Of a stretch of DNA of 64,000 nt, positions 38,077-46,915 are shown in pieces (the first letter of the stretch is position 1; each line of letters begins with the position of its first letter). The DNA is from Ferruginivarius sediminum (GTDB taxonomy: Bacteria; Pseudomonadota; Alphaproteobacteria; Kiloniellales; Rhodovibrionaceae). The translations under genes were made by a program, and so were the position numbers. The stretch covers positions 1 through 64,000 of the forward strand of contig NZ_QPMH01000002.1 of NCBI RefSeq assembly GCF_003344765.1. The letters run 5' to 3'. The notes beneath the pieces are model-generated. The model did not search any database. It was not told the DNA's origin and saw nothing but the letters and a program-made list of their open reading frames with translations.

Positions 38077-38769
38077 ATGTCCGACATCGAAATCAAGGGT
38101 CCGGACGGATCGTTCGGTGCTTACGCCGCAGTTCCGCAAGCCACGCCCGCACCCACCCTGATCGTCATTCAGGAGATCTTCGGCGTGAACGACGTCATGC
38201 GCGAGCTGTGCGACGAATATGCGAAGCGCGGCTACCTGGCGATCTGTCCCGACCTGTTCTGGCGGATCGAGCCGAATATCCAGCTTACGGACAAGACCGA
38301 CGCGGAATGGCAGAGGGCTTTCGACCTGATGGGCAAGTTCGACGTCGACAAGGGCGTCGAGGACCTGAAGGCGACGCTGCAGCACGCCCGCGGCATGGAT
38401 GCCTGCACCGGCAAGGGCGGCAGCGTGGGTTATTGCCTGGGCGGCAAGATGTCGTTCCTGATGGCGACCCGCTCGGACGCCGACTGCAACGTCAGTTACT
38501 ACGGCGTTGGCCTCGATGAGCTGCTGGGCGAGGCCAAAAACATCTCCCGTCCCCTGCTGATGCATATGGCCAGCGAGGACCAGTTCGTGCCCAAGGACGC
38601 TCAGGCGAAGATCCGCGAGGGCCTGAAGGAGCACGAGCAGGTCACCATCCATGTCTACGAGGGCAACAACCACGCCTTCGCCCGTGAGGGCGGCGAACAC
38701 TACGACGCCAAGGCCGCCGAATTGGCGAACAAGCGCACAATCGATTTCCTGGGAAACCACCTGTCATGA
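38077..38769 (+). CDS. Dienelactone hydrolase family protein
   Basis: A 230-residue alpha/beta hydrolase. The nucleophile is cysteine in GSVGYCLGGKMSF (about 120), the aspartate is in MASEDQFVP (about 168) and the histidine in EGNNHAFAREGG (about 200), the complete Cys-Asp-His triad of carboxymethylenebutenolidase-type enzymes. The physiological substrate is unclear, as no aromatic-degradation genes are near. The start has GGGGGAG ahead. It overlaps qor by four bases. Confidence 0.88.
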   Translation: MSDIEIKGPDGSFGAYAAVPQATPAPTLIVIQEIFGVNDVMRELCDEYAKRGYLAICPDLFWRIEPNIQLTDKTDAEWQRAFDLMGKFDVDKGVEDLKATLQHARGMDACTGKGGSVGYCLGGKMSFLMATRSDADCNVSYYGVGLDELLGEAKNISRPLLMHMASEDQFVPKDAQAKIREGLKEHEQVTIHVYEGNNHAFAREGGEHYDAKAAELANKRTIDFLGNHLS

Positions 38770-39749
38770 GCCACGCAATCCGCATCCACGAGCACGGCGG
38801 CCCCGAGGTTCTTCGCTATGAAGAGGTGGACGTTGGCGAACCCGGACCGGATGAGGTCCGCCTTCGCCAGACCGCTGTCGGGCTGAACTACATCGATGTT
38901 TATCACCGCACCGGGCTCTATCCGGTTCCGCAACTTCCCTCCGGCATCGGTCTTGAAGCCGCCGGCGAGGTCGAAGCCGTCGGCGCGAACGTCAGCGACC
39001 TCAAGCAGGGCGACCGTGTCGCCTATGCGTCGCCGCCGCTGGGGGCGTACGCCGATTCGCGCCTGATCCCGGCCGACCGCGTGGTGCGCCTGCCGGACGG
39101 CATCGACGACCGGAAGGCCGCCGCCATGATGCTGCAAGGCATGACGGTCGAGTACCTGATCCGGCGGACATTCCCCGTGAAGAAGGGTCAGACCGTCCTG
39201 TTCCACGCGGCGGCCGGCGGCGTCGGTCTTATCGCCTGTCAGTGGCTCAAGGCTATCGGCGCGAAAGTGATCGGAACGGTTGGAAGCAACGAAAAGGCAG
39301 AGCTTGCCAAGGCGCACGGCTGCGATCACCCCATCGTCTATACCCGCGAGGACTTCGTCGCCCGGGTCAAGGAGATCACCGGAGGCCAAGGCGTGCCGGT
39401 CGTCTACGACGGGGTTGGTAAGGACACCTGGGAAGGCTCCCTCGACTGTCTTGCTCCGATGGGAATGATGGTCAGCTTCGGCAACGCATCCGGGTCCGTG
39501 ACCGAGTTCAACCCCGGCATCCTCTCGCAGAAGGGCTCCCTTTTCCTGACCCGGCCCACGCTGATGACCTATACAGCAAAACGGCAGGATCTCGTGGCGA
39601 GCGCGAATGCCCTCTTCGAGGTTGTGCTGGACGGCCGTGTCAAGATCGAGGTGAACCAGACCTACCCGCTTGCCGAAGCGACACAGGCGCATCGCGACCT
39701 GGAGGCACGCAAAACCACGGGTTCGACCGTGCTTCTGCCGGAAAGTTAG
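38766..39749 (+). CDS. qor: NADPH:quinone oxidoreductase (zeta-crystallin type)
   Basis: A 327-residue zinc-independent medium-chain dehydrogenase that reduces quinones with NADPH. Features are GLNYIDVYHRTGLYP and GIGLEAAGEVEAVG in the N-terminal domain and the nucleotide loop FHAAAGGVGLIACQWLKAIG (about 142-161). No zinc cysteine cluster is present. Its ATG overlaps the stop of the dienelactone hydrolase gene. It is followed by parS 4 and a terminator. Confidence 0.92.
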   Translation: MSHAIRIHEHGGPEVLRYEEVDVGEPGPDEVRLRQTAVGLNYIDVYHRTGLYPVPQLPSGIGLEAAGEVEAVGANVSDLKQGDRVAYASPPLGAYADSRLIPADRVVRLPDGIDDRKAAAMMLQGMTVEYLIRRTFPVKKGQTVLFHAAAGGVGLIACQWLKAIGAKVIGTVGSNEKAELAKAHGCDHPIVYTREDFVARVKEITGGQGVPVVYDGVGKDTWEGSLDCLAPMGMMVSFGNASGSVTEFNPGILSQKGSLFLTRPTLMTYTAKRQDLVASANALFEVVLDGRVKIEVNQTYPLAEATQAHRDLEARKTTGSTVLLPES

Positions 39750-39770
39750 AAGACCAACGACTTAACAGAC

Positions 39771-39786
39771 TGTTTCACGTGAAACA
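39771..39786. promoter_or_regulatory. parS: parS site 4 (perfect, intergenic)
   Basis: TGTTTCACGTGAAACA is an exact match to the parS 16-mer, placed between qor and the terminator facing rho. Confidence 0.97.
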
Positions 39787-39790
39787 GAAG

Positions 39791-39822
39791 AGGCCGGCGG
39801 CTGGGTGCCGCCGGCCTTTTTC
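39791..39822 (+). terminator. Rho-independent terminator after qor
   Basis: The perfect 10-bp arms AGGCCGGCGG (39791-39800) and CCGCCGGCCT (39808-39817) are followed by TTTTCC on the plus strand. Confidence 0.85.
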
Positions 39823-39834
39823 CTATGCAACACC

Positions 39835-41091
39835 TTACTGATTCATCGTGTCGAAGAATTCGGCGTTGCTCTTCGTACCCTTGAGCTTGTCGATCAGGAA
39901 CTCCATCGCATCGCTGCTGCCCATCGGCATCAGCACACGGCGCAGCACCCACATCTTCGACAGCGTGGCCTTGTCGACCAGCATCTCCTCCTTGCGGGTA
40001 CCGGATTTGCCGACATCGATGGCCGGGAATACGCGCCGGTCCGCGATCTTGCGGTCCAGCACGATTTCCGAGTTGCCGGTGCCCTTGAACTCCTCGAAGA
40101 TCACCTCGTCCATCCGGCTGCCAGTCTCCACCAGCGCCGTTCCGATGATCGTCAGGGAGCCGCCCTCCTCCACGTTGCGGGCCGCGCCAAAGAACCGTTT
40201 CGGACGCTGCAGCGCATTCGCGTCCACGCCGCCGGTCAGCACCTTGCCCGACGACGGCACGACGGTGTTGTAAGCACGCGCGAGGCGGGTGATGGAGTCC
40301 AGCAGGATCACGACGTCCCGCCCCTGCTCCACCAGGCGCTTGGCCTTTTCCAGCACCATCTCGGTCACCTGAACGTGGCGCTGCGCCGGCTCGTCGAAGG
40401 TGGAGGCAATCACCTCGCCGTTTACCGAGCGCGCCATGTCGGTGACCTCTTCCGGCCGCTCGTCGATCAGCAGGACAAGGAGATCGCATTCCGGATGGTT
40501 CGCCGCGATCGATCGCGCAAGTCCCTGCAGGATCATGGTCTTGCCGGCACGCGGCGGCGACACCACAAGCGCGCGTTGCCCCTTGCCCAGCGGAGCCACC
40601 AGATCGATCACCCGCGAGGTTTTGTCCTTGACCGTCGGGTCCGCGAGTTCGAGCTGAAGTTTCTCGTCCGGATAGAGCGGCGTCAGGTTGTCGAAGTTGA
40701 TCCGCTGACGCAACTTACCCGGCGGTGCATGGTTTACCGTAGAGACATTCTGCAGGCCAAAATACCGCTCACCCTGCCTCGGCTCCCGGATCTGGCCTTC
40801 AACCGTATCCCCGGTTCGCAAACCGAAACGCCGAATCTGGTTGGGCGAAACATAAATATCGTCCGGGCCAGCAAGGAAGTTGCTTTCGGCCGATCGCAGG
40901 AAACCAAACCCGTCGGGAAGCACCTCAAGGACTCCGGCGCCCTGGATAGGCACATCCTGCTGCGCCAGTTGCTTGAGGATTTCCAGCATGATGTCCTGCT
41001 TGCGCAACTGGCTGGCGTCTTCGACCTCCAGCTCTTCGGCGTAGGCAAGCAGATCCTGCGGGGATTTTTGTTTCAGTTCCTGTAGGTGCAT
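39835..41091 (-). CDS. rho: Transcription termination factor Rho
   Basis: A hexameric RNA-dependent ATPase of 418 residues from ATG 41091 ([20 protein letters not shown], the usual Rho beginning); ATG 41133 would add 14 residues. The RNA-binding domain has DGFGFLRS and [16 protein letters not shown]. Walker A is [12 protein letters not shown] (about 185), Walker B is [16 protein letters not shown], and the Q/R loops follow ([19 protein letters not shown]). It lies downstream of hemE-hemJ with a 190-230 base leader that may serve autoregulation. Confidence 0.96.
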   Translation of the reverse strand: MHLQELKQKSPQDLLAYAEELEVEDASQLRKQDIMLEILKQLAQQDVPIQGAGVLEVLPDGFGFLRSAESNFLAGPDDIYVSPNQIRRFGLRTGDTVEGQIREPRQGERYFGLQNVSTVNHAPPGKLRQRINFDNLTPLYPDEKLQLELADPTVKDKTSRVIDLVAPLGKGQRALVVSPPRAGKTMILQGLARSIAANHPECDLLVLLIDERPEEVTDMARSVNGEVIASTFDEPAQRHVQVTEMVLEKAKRLVEQGRDVVILLDSITRLARAYNTVVPSSGKVLTGGVDANALQRPKRFFGAARNVEEGGSLTIIGTALVETGSRMDEVIFEEFKGTGNSEIVLDRKIADRRVFPAIDVGKSGTRKEEMLVDKATLSKMWVLRRVLMPMGSSDAMEFLIDKLKGTKSNAEFFDTMNQ

Positions 41092-41322
41092 CCACAATGA
41101 CTTCTGGGTTTCGTGCCTGGCTGGATTCGCCATCAACGGCAGGACTCCCCCTGCCATGGGGCCCGACCGGGACACAGGCTCTAACCCTGCCCTGTCGAGG
41201 TTTGAAAGCTCGGCACGTTGTAAGTTTCTGGAAGAAAACGGCGCGTGAAAACGCCGATCAGACAGCCAAGCATGTAGTGACAGTCGACGCTGCCGTCAAG
41301 TCCTTCCGGTACCCGCCCTTCG

Positions 41323-41766
41323 CTAAAACGGCTTCACCACCACGAAGATGACGATACCGATCATCAACACGGTCGGCACCTCGTTCATCATGCGATAGAA
41401 GGTCTGGCTCCGGCGATTCGCGTCGCGCTCGAAATCCTTCCGCCAGCGTGACAGATAGCCGTGGAAAGCCGACATGATGACGACCAGCGTCAGCTTGACG
41501 TGCATCCAGCCCATGCTCCAGGCGCCCAGATGCAGGAAGAGCATCAGGCCGAACGTCCAGCTTGCGATCATCGCCGGATTGATGATGGCGCGTAGCAGCC
41601 GGCGCTCCATCACCTTCAGCTTTTCGGAGAACTCACCGCCAGGCTGTGCCTCGGTGTGGTAAACGTAAAGCCGCGGCAGATAGAGCATACCCGCCATCCA
41701 GGCGATCACGCTGATGATGTGCAGGGCCAAAACCCACAGATAGGCCCCACCGAGCCAGCCGATCAT
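41323..41766 (-). CDS. hemJ: Protoporphyrinogen oxidase HemJ
   Basis: A 147-residue membrane protein with four spans, the bacterial oxidase of protoporphyrinogen IX in heme synthesis. Signatures are LHIISVIAWMAGMLYLPRLY (about 15-34) with the essential histidine, YVYH, and ERRLLRAIINPAMIASW. The C-terminal RWRKDFERDANRRS...FYRMMNEVPTVLM also fits. It lies between hemE and rho, the usual alphaproteobacterial position. hemH, often nearby, is not in this window. Confidence 0.93.
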   Translation of the reverse strand: MIGWLGGAYLWVLALHIISVIAWMAGMLYLPRLYVYHTEAQPGGEFSEKLKVMERRLLRAIINPAMIASWTFGLMLFLHLGAWSMGWMHVKLTLVVIMSAFHGYLSRWRKDFERDANRRSQTFYRMMNEVPTVLMIGIVIFVVVKPF

Positions 41767-41805
41767 CGTCCCCCCTCTTTTCGCCGTTAGCCGCCGGCCC
41801 CTGGC

Positions 41806-42846
41806 CTACGACGTACCTTCACGCACACAGGCAACCAGTTCCGCCACATGTTCGGGCGGGGTCTGGGGCACGACGCCATGGCCCAGGTTGAAGACATATG
41901 GCCCACCCGATAGCGCCTGGACGATGCTCCGCGCTGCCTGGCGCATGCTCTGTCCCCCGACCACCAGGTGCAGCGGATCCAGGTTCCCCTGCAAGCCCAC
42001 ACGCCCCTGGAGCCTGTCACGCGCCCATTCTGGCGGCAACGCCGTATCCAGGCCCAGGACATCGGCGCCGCTCTCCGCCGCAAAAGCCTCGTAGAACGGC
42101 CCCGCGCCGCGCGGGAACAGGATTACCGGAACGTCGGGATTGCGCGCCTTCACCTTGGCAATCAGCGCCTTCGCGGGGTCCAGGCACCACTTCCGCATCT
42201 GTGCCGAGGGCAGGCTTCCGGCCCACGAGTCGAAGATCTGCACGGCCTCGGCACCCGCCGCGATCTGCGCGTTCAGGTAATCGGCCGTCGCGTCCACGAG
42301 CAAGTCCACCAAGCGCCCGAATCCGTCCGGATCGCCATAGGCCCAGTGCTTGGCGAGCGCAAAGTCGCGGCTGGACCCGCCTTCCAGCATATAGCTCGCC
42401 ACGGTCCAGGGCGCGCCGGCAAAGCCCAGGAGCGTCGTCTCGGCGGGTAGGGCGGCCTTCACCCTCCGCAAGGTTTCATAGACCGGCGCCAATCTGTCGT
42501 GCAGGCCGTCGGGCGCCAGCCGGCGGTCAATGTCCTCGGCGGATTCAAGCCGCTTCAGCCTTGGCCCGACGCCTTCCTCGAACCATAGCTCCTGTCCCAG
42601 CGCGTGGGGCACGACCAGGATGTCGGAAAACAGGATCGCACCGTCCAGCCCGAATCGGCGGATCGGCTGCAGCGTTACCTCCGTCGCCAGTTCGGGCGTG
42701 AAGCACAGGTCCAGAAACGAGCCCGCCTGGGCGCGAAGCTCGCGATACTCCGGCAGATAGCGGCCGGCCTGACGCATCAGCCAGATCGGCGGCACCGGCG
42801 TGGCCTCGCCGTTCAACGCCCGCAAGAGCGGCTTTTCGGATATCAC
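41806..42846 (-). CDS. hemE: Uroporphyrinogen decarboxylase
   Basis: A 346-residue enzyme converting uroporphyrinogen III to coproporphyrinogen III. The substrate-binding motif is PPIWLMRQAGRYLPEYRELR (about 19-38), the catalytic aspartate lies in LFSDILVVPHALGQ (about 73), and GFAGAPWTVASYMLEGGSSR and LFPRGAGP follow. Length is normal. It is read leftward from the proposed origin, in the place it holds in Caulobacter and Rickettsia. Confidence 0.96.
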   Translation of the reverse strand: MISEKPLLRALNGEATPVPPIWLMRQAGRYLPEYRELRAQAGSFLDLCFTPELATEVTLQPIRRFGLDGAILFSDILVVPHALGQELWFEEGVGPRLKRLESAEDIDRRLAPDGLHDRLAPVYETLRRVKAALPAETTLLGFAGAPWTVASYMLEGGSSRDFALAKHWAYGDPDGFGRLVDLLVDATADYLNAQIAAGAEAVQIFDSWAGSLPSAQMRKWCLDPAKALIAKVKARNPDVPVILFPRGAGPFYEAFAAESGADVLGLDTALPPEWARDRLQGRVGLQGNLDPLHLVVGGQSMRQAARSIVQALSGGPYVFNLGHGVVPQTPPEHVAELVACVREGTS

Positions 42847-43017
42847 GGAACCTGCCCCGATTATCGATGTCCACAGTGTGCACGCCCCTCTTACATCGAC
42901 TCAGAGATAATAAAAAAGAGTCTGTTGAAGTGGTTGGGGTTGTGGACAGTGGGGATTAACGATCGTTCCCAGATTGTCTACAGCCATGAACGCACCGCCT
43001 GCCTCGCGTCGAGGCGA

Positions 43018-43026
43018 TGTGTAGAA
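43018..43026 (-). promoter_or_regulatory. DnaA box (one mismatch)
   Basis: On the minus strand TTCTACACA, one mismatch from TTATNCACA, inside the proposed origin. Confidence 0.5.
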
Positions 43027-43270
43027 GATCGAGGTGGAGGGTCTTGACTCGATGGGACGGCAACGAGTCGCACGGCGTCTCCGAAAGCGTGAATCACAAG
43101 GATAAACTTGCCGTCGGGATACCCCTCGTGCAAGTTTTCCCGCCTTGTGAAGCATGGGTCCCCCTTGGGATTTGCGTGGGCTTGCCGCGTTGGACAGCGT
43201 GTGCGGTCGAGAGCCGTGGTCTGGAAGGATGGCGGGTTGCTCAACCCTATCCCCAGGGCGGCGTAAAAGG

Positions 43271-43279
43271 TGTGTATAA
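43271..43279 (-). promoter_or_regulatory. DnaA box (exact) upstream of ppsR
   Basis: On the minus strand TTATACACA fits TTATNCACA exactly. It ends six bases before the ppsR start codon and so overlaps its translation-initiation region. Confidence 0.65.
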
Positions 43280-43285
43280 AGCAGG

Positions 43286-44107
43286 ATGACGGTCCACCAT
43301 CTGCATCTCGTCTCGGACGCTACCGGCGAAACCATCAACTCGGTGGCGCGTGCGTGCCTGGTCCAGTTCAGCGGCGTCGAACCGGTTGAGCACGTGTGGT
43401 CGCTGGTTCGCACACCCTCGCAGATGTCGCGCGTGGTGGCCGGCATCGAGGCGAATCCGGGGCCGGTGCTGTTCACGCTGGTGAATGACGCCCTGCGGAC
43501 CGAGCTGATGGACGGTTGCCGCCGCGCCGGCGTACCGTGCATTCCCGTCCTGGATCCGGTGATCCACGCCCTGGCCGCCTACTTCGGCGTCGCCATATCG
43601 GGCCAGCCGGGGCTGCAGCACGTTCTGGATTCGGAGTATTTCGACCGCATCGACGCGATGAATTTCGCTTTGTCGCACGACGACGGCCAGTCCACATCGC
43701 ATTTGAACGATGCCGACGTCATTCTGGTCGGTGTGTCCCGCACCTCGAAGACGCCGACCTGTATCTACCTCGCCAACCGCGGCATCAAGGCGGCGAACGT
43801 CCCCTATGTGCCGGGCATCCAGCTTCCCGACGAGCTTTTCCAGGTGAAGGGGCCACTCGTTGTGGGACTGACCAAGGATCCGGCGCGGCTGGTACAGGTC
43901 CGCCGCCAACGGCTGAACCTCCACAGCGGCGACAACACGGAAACCGACTATGTCAATCTGGACAGCGTTCGCCGCGAGGTGGCCGAGGCGCGGAAGCTGT
44001 TCACTGGACACGGCTGGCCTACCATCGACGTGACCCGTCGATCCATCGAGGAAACCGCGGCAACGATCATGACGCTGTTCTCCCGCCATCAGGCGGAGGC
44101 GATCTGA
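43286..44107 (+). CDS. ppsR: Pyruvate phosphate dikinase / PEP synthase regulatory protein (DUF299)
   Basis: A 273-residue bifunctional ADP-dependent kinase and Pi-dependent pyrophosphorylase that switches PPDK or PEP synthase off and on. The start HHLHLVSDATGETINSVARA is canonical, and the P-loop is ILVGVSRTSKTPTCIYLANR (about 150-169). It is the homolog of the gene called RP001 next to the Rickettsia and Caulobacter origins. The ATG has only a weak CAGG site. Its stop overlaps the maf start by one base. Confidence 0.94.
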   Translation: MTVHHLHLVSDATGETINSVARACLVQFSGVEPVEHVWSLVRTPSQMSRVVAGIEANPGPVLFTLVNDALRTELMDGCRRAGVPCIPVLDPVIHALAAYFGVAISGQPGLQHVLDSEYFDRIDAMNFALSHDDGQSTSHLNDADVILVGVSRTSKTPTCIYLANRGIKAANVPYVPGIQLPDELFQVKGPLVVGLTKDPARLVQVRRQRLNLHSGDNTETDYVNLDSVRREVAEARKLFTGHGWPTIDVTRRSIEETAATIMTLFSRHQAEAI

Positions 44108-44754
44108 TGGCCGAGCCGTTGCAGCCAAAGCGACGCGTCGCCGGCGCCAAGCCGGATGCACCGTCCCTGGTCCTGGCCTCGAAGAGCGCGGCGCGGCGCC
44201 AGATGCTGCTCGACGCCGGCGTTCCAGTGGTGGTCGACAGTGCCGGCATCGACGAGGAGTCGGTGAAGGCGGGGCTGCGCGCGGAAGGTGCGACGCCGCA
44301 CGAGGTGGCCGAGGTGCTAGCCGAATTGAAGGCGACACGAATCAGCCCGCGCCATCCGGGCGCCCTGGTGCTAGGCGCCGATCAGATGCTGGAATGCGAG
44401 GGCAAGTGGTTCGATAAGCCGGCCGACACGGCAGGCGCCGCGGCGCATCTGAAGGCGCTTTCCGGGCAGAGCCACCGGCTCATCGCCAGCGCGGTAATCG
44501 TGAAGGACGGCACGCGCATCTGGCATCAGGTCGATTCCGCCGAGCTTACCATGCGGCCGTTGAGCGACGCCTTTATCGCGGCATACCTCGACGCGGTCGG
44601 AGATGACGCCCTTCACAGTGTCGGCGCCTATCAGTTGGAGGGTCTGGGCGCGCAGCTTTTCACCAGGGTGCGCGGTGATTACTTCACGGTGCTCGGCCTG
44701 CCTCTGCTGCCGTTGCTGGAGTTCCTGCGCACGCACGGGGTGATTGCGCGATGA
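44107..44754 (+). CDS. maf: Maf-family nucleoside triphosphate pyrophosphatase
   Basis: A 215-residue house-cleaning nucleotide pyrophosphatase. It has the Maf start motif LVLASKSAARRQMLLDAGV (about 21-39), a glutamate-rich segment DSAGIDEESVK, LVLGADQMLECEG (about 86) and VGAYQLEGLGAQLF (about 177). Which non-canonical nucleotide it removes is unknown. It sits in the ppsR-maf-aroE-coaE-dnaQ series with end-to-end overlaps, so it belongs to one operon. Confidence 0.92.
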   Translation: MAEPLQPKRRVAGAKPDAPSLVLASKSAARRQMLLDAGVPVVVDSAGIDEESVKAGLRAEGATPHEVAEVLAELKATRISPRHPGALVLGADQMLECEGKWFDKPADTAGAAAHLKALSGQSHRLIASAVIVKDGTRIWHQVDSAELTMRPLSDAFIAAYLDAVGDDALHSVGAYQLEGLGAQLFTRVRGDYFTVLGLPLLPLLEFLRTHGVIAR

Positions 44755-45587
44755 TCCTGTCCGGAAAAGCCGCTCTTGCCGGTGTCCTTGGCTGGCCGGT
44801 CGCGCATTCGAGATCGCCCCGGCTGCACGGCTTTTGGCTGGAACGGCACGGGATCGACGGTGCCTATGTCCCCCTGCCCGTAAAGCCGGAGGACTTCCCA
44901 AGCGCCGTCAAGGCGCTGGCCGCGCTGGGCTTCCGGGGCGCGAACGTCACGATTCCGCACAAGCAGGCGGCTTTTCAGGCCTGCGATGAGGTCGATGACC
45001 ACGCCCGCCGACTTGAGGCCGTCAACACGCTGGTGTTTGACGGAGGCCGCATTCGCGGTTCGAACACGGATGGCGTCGGCTTTATGAACCATCTGCGGCA
45101 AAGCATTCCCGGATGGAATGCCGAGACCGGTCCCGCGGTCGTGCTAGGCGCTGGCGGTGCCGCGCGGGCGGTTGTCGTCGCCTTGATCGATGCGGGTGTC
45201 CCCACACTTCGCCTGGTCAACCGGACGCGCGAGAAGGCCGAGGCGCTGGCCGGGACCTTCGGCGGCCCGATCGAGGTCGCGGACTGGGGCCAGTGGGACA
45301 CCGTGCTTCGCGATGCGTCCCTTGTGGTCAATACGACAAGTCTGGGGATGGAAGGCCACGGGCCGCTGGAGGTCGATCTCGATGCCCTCCCCGCCTCCGC
45401 CGTTGTCTATGACATCGTCTACCAGCCGCTGAAGACAGATCTGCTGCGGGTCGCCAGGACACGGGGGAACGCGACCGTTGATGGGCTCGGCATGCTGCTT
45501 CACCAGGCCCGGCCAGGGTTCGAGGCCTGGTTCGGTGTCCGTCCCGAGGTGGACGATGAGCTGCGCGCGTTCGTGCTGCGCGGATAG
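44751..45587 (+). CDS. aroE: Shikimate dehydrogenase (NADP+)
   Basis: A 278-residue enzyme reducing 3-dehydroshikimate in aromatic amino-acid synthesis. Substrate site GWPVAHSRSPRLHGFWL (about 15-31), catalytic lysine in NVTIPHKQAAF (about 71), NADP loop VLGAGGAARAVVVAL (about 130) and VNRTREKA. The C-terminal GLGMLLHQARPGFE also fits. The ATG overlaps the maf stop (ATGA). Confidence 0.95.
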   Translation: MILSGKAALAGVLGWPVAHSRSPRLHGFWLERHGIDGAYVPLPVKPEDFPSAVKALAALGFRGANVTIPHKQAAFQACDEVDDHARRLEAVNTLVFDGGRIRGSNTDGVGFMNHLRQSIPGWNAETGPAVVLGAGGAARAVVVALIDAGVPTLRLVNRTREKAEALAGTFGGPIEVADWGQWDTVLRDASLVVNTTSLGMEGHGPLEVDLDALPASAVVYDIVYQPLKTDLLRVARTRGNATVDGLGMLLHQARPGFEAWFGVRPEVDDELRAFVLRG

Positions 45588-46236
45588 ACCTTCCGGCGGC
45601 AGGCCTCGCCGGCGTCGGCCATTGGTACTGGGCCTGACGGGCTCCATCGGCATGGGCAAATCGACGGCCGCTGCGATGTTCCGGCGCATGCGGATTCCGC
45701 TGCACGATGCCGACGCGGCCGTGCATCGATTGATGGGACCGGGGGGCGCGGCCGTGCCCGACATCGCGAAGGCCTTTCCCGATGCCGTCGTCGATGGCGC
45801 GGTCGACCGCAAGCGGCTCGGCGCGATCGTGTTCGATGACAAGACCGCGCTGCGGCGCCTGGAGGCGATACTGCATCCGCGTGTGCGTCAGCAGGCGCGG
45901 GACTTCATTAAACGGCAACGTTATCGCCGGGCGCCCCTGGTCGTTCTGGACATTCCGCTGTTATTCGAAACCGGCGGGGAAAGCCTGTGCGATGCTGTCA
46001 TCGTGGTCTCGGCGCCGCGATTCGTGCAGGAACAGCGCGTCCTGCGCCGGCCCGGCATGACGCGGGAACGGCTGGCGCGGATCCGTTGGCAGCAACTCCC
46101 GGACAGCGAAAAGCGCCGCCGCGCCGACTTCGTCGTTGAAACCGGCCTGGGGAAGCTTCACACCTTGAGAAAGCTTCGGCAAATCGTCAAAATGTTGAGT
46201 GGTTCGCCGCAACAGTACACTTCATCTATGGGATAG
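45556..46236 (+). CDS. coaE: Dephospho-CoA kinase
   Basis: Last step of coenzyme A synthesis. The P-loop is [18 protein letters not shown] and the CoA-binding pattern [14 protein letters not shown] follows; [11 protein letters not shown] is the lid region. The start is ambiguous: ATG 45556 has a GAGG site six bases ahead and overlaps aroE by 32 bases, adding 22 Arg/Cys-rich residues before the usual first strand. TTG 45622 would give the canonical length, starting directly at VLGLTGS. The core is certain, the start is not. Confidence 0.9.
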   Translation: MSCARSCCADRPSGGRPRRRRPLVLGLTGSIGMGKSTAAAMFRRMRIPLHDADAAVHRLMGPGGAAVPDIAKAFPDAVVDGAVDRKRLGAIVFDDKTALRRLEAILHPRVRQQARDFIKRQRYRRAPLVVLDIPLLFETGGESLCDAVIVVSAPRFVQEQRVLRRPGMTRERLARIRWQQLPDSEKRRRADFVVETGLGKLHTLRKLRQIVKMLSGSPQQYTSSMG

Positions 46237-46243
46237 CGCGGTT

Positions 46244-46915
46244 ATGCGTGAAATCGTTCTCGACACGGAAACCACCGGCTTGGATCCCTCGGCGGGGCAC
46301 CGTGTCGTCGAAATCGGCTGTGTGGAGCTTGTGAACCATGTCGCCACCGGCCGCACCTACCACCGCTACATCAATCCCGAACGGGACATGCCGGAAGAGG
46401 CCTACAAGGTCCACGGCCTGGACCGCGCGTTCCTGGAAAATCATCCCCGGTTCCAGGAACTCGCCGACGAGTTTCTGGAGTTCCTGGCTGAGGATCGGCT
46501 GATCATCCACAATGCCGAGTTCGACATGCGGTTCCTGAACCACGAGCTTGGACAAGTTGGCCGGCCCAGGATCCCCTTCGAGCGGGCGGTCGATACCGTC
46601 GCCATGGCGCGCAAGCGGTTTCCCGGCGCGCAGGTGAATCTGGACGCCCTTTGCAAACGCTTCGAAATCGACAACTCCGCCCGCGAATTGCATGGCGCCC
46701 TGCTGGACTGCGAACTGCTGGCGGAAGTCTACCTGGAACTGCTGGGTGGACGGCAGCCGGGGCTGGAGCTGGCGGAGGCCCGGCGCGGCCCGGCTCGGGT
46801 GGAAATCGCTGAACGTCCCCCGCGCGAGCCGCGGCCGCATTCGCCGAGCGATAGCGAAAAGGCCGCGCACGCGGCCATGTTGGAGAAGGTGAAGAACCCG
46901 ATCTGGTCCAGCTAG
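46244..46915 (+). CDS. dnaQ: DNA polymerase III epsilon subunit (proofreading exonuclease)
   Basis: A 223-residue DEDDh 3'-5' exonuclease. Exo I is [11 protein letters not shown] (about 5-15), Exo II is [16 protein letters not shown] (about 87-102), and Exo III has the catalytic histidine and aspartate in [20 protein letters not shown] (about 151-170). A C-terminal tail binds the polymerase alpha subunit. The start eight bases after the coaE stop follows a weak site. The end overlaps secB's stop by four bases. Confidence 0.96.
   Translation: MREIVLDTETTGLDPSAGHRVVEIGCVELVNHVATGRTYHRYINPERDMPEEAYKVHGLDRAFLENHPRFQELADEFLEFLAEDRLIIHNAEFDMRFLNHELGQVGRPRIPFERAVDTVAMARKRFPGAQVNLDALCKRFEIDNSARELHGALLDCELLAEVYLELLGGRQPGLELAEARRGPARVEIAERPPREPRPHSPSDSEKAAHAAMLEKVKNPIWSS

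Larger units (their letters stand above)
42847..43285. other. oriC: Probable chromosomal replication origin region (oriC)
   Basis: This gene-free gap of 439 bases lies between hemE (minus) and ppsR (plus), the pair that brackets Cori in Caulobacter. It holds one exact DnaA box (TTATACACA, 43271-43279 minus), a one-mismatch box (TTCTACACA, 43018-43026 minus) and weaker ones with two mismatches: ATGTCCACA 42867-42875, CTGTCCACA 42941-42949 (minus) and CTATCCCCA 43247-43255. An AT-rich patch (AGATAATAAAAAAG, 42905-42918) could unwind. The 10-bp palindrome AACGATCGTT is at 42958-42967. Orientation of genes flips here. Confidence 0.75.

Noticed and set aside
42847..43285. CtrA binding sites (TTAA-N7-TTAA) in the origin region
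   Set aside because: Only one TTAA (42956-42959) is present and its partner at the right distance reads TCCC. No full site was found.
42901..43542. A minus-strand frame crossing the proposed origin into ppsR
   Set aside because: It overlaps the well-conserved ppsR start, is Arg/Ser/Pro-rich, and has no motif; the region is better explained as non-coding.
45478..45555. A longer coaE beginning inside aroE
   Set aside because: The in-frame extension upstream of 45556 has no good ribosome site and only reads the aroE coding sequence in another frame.
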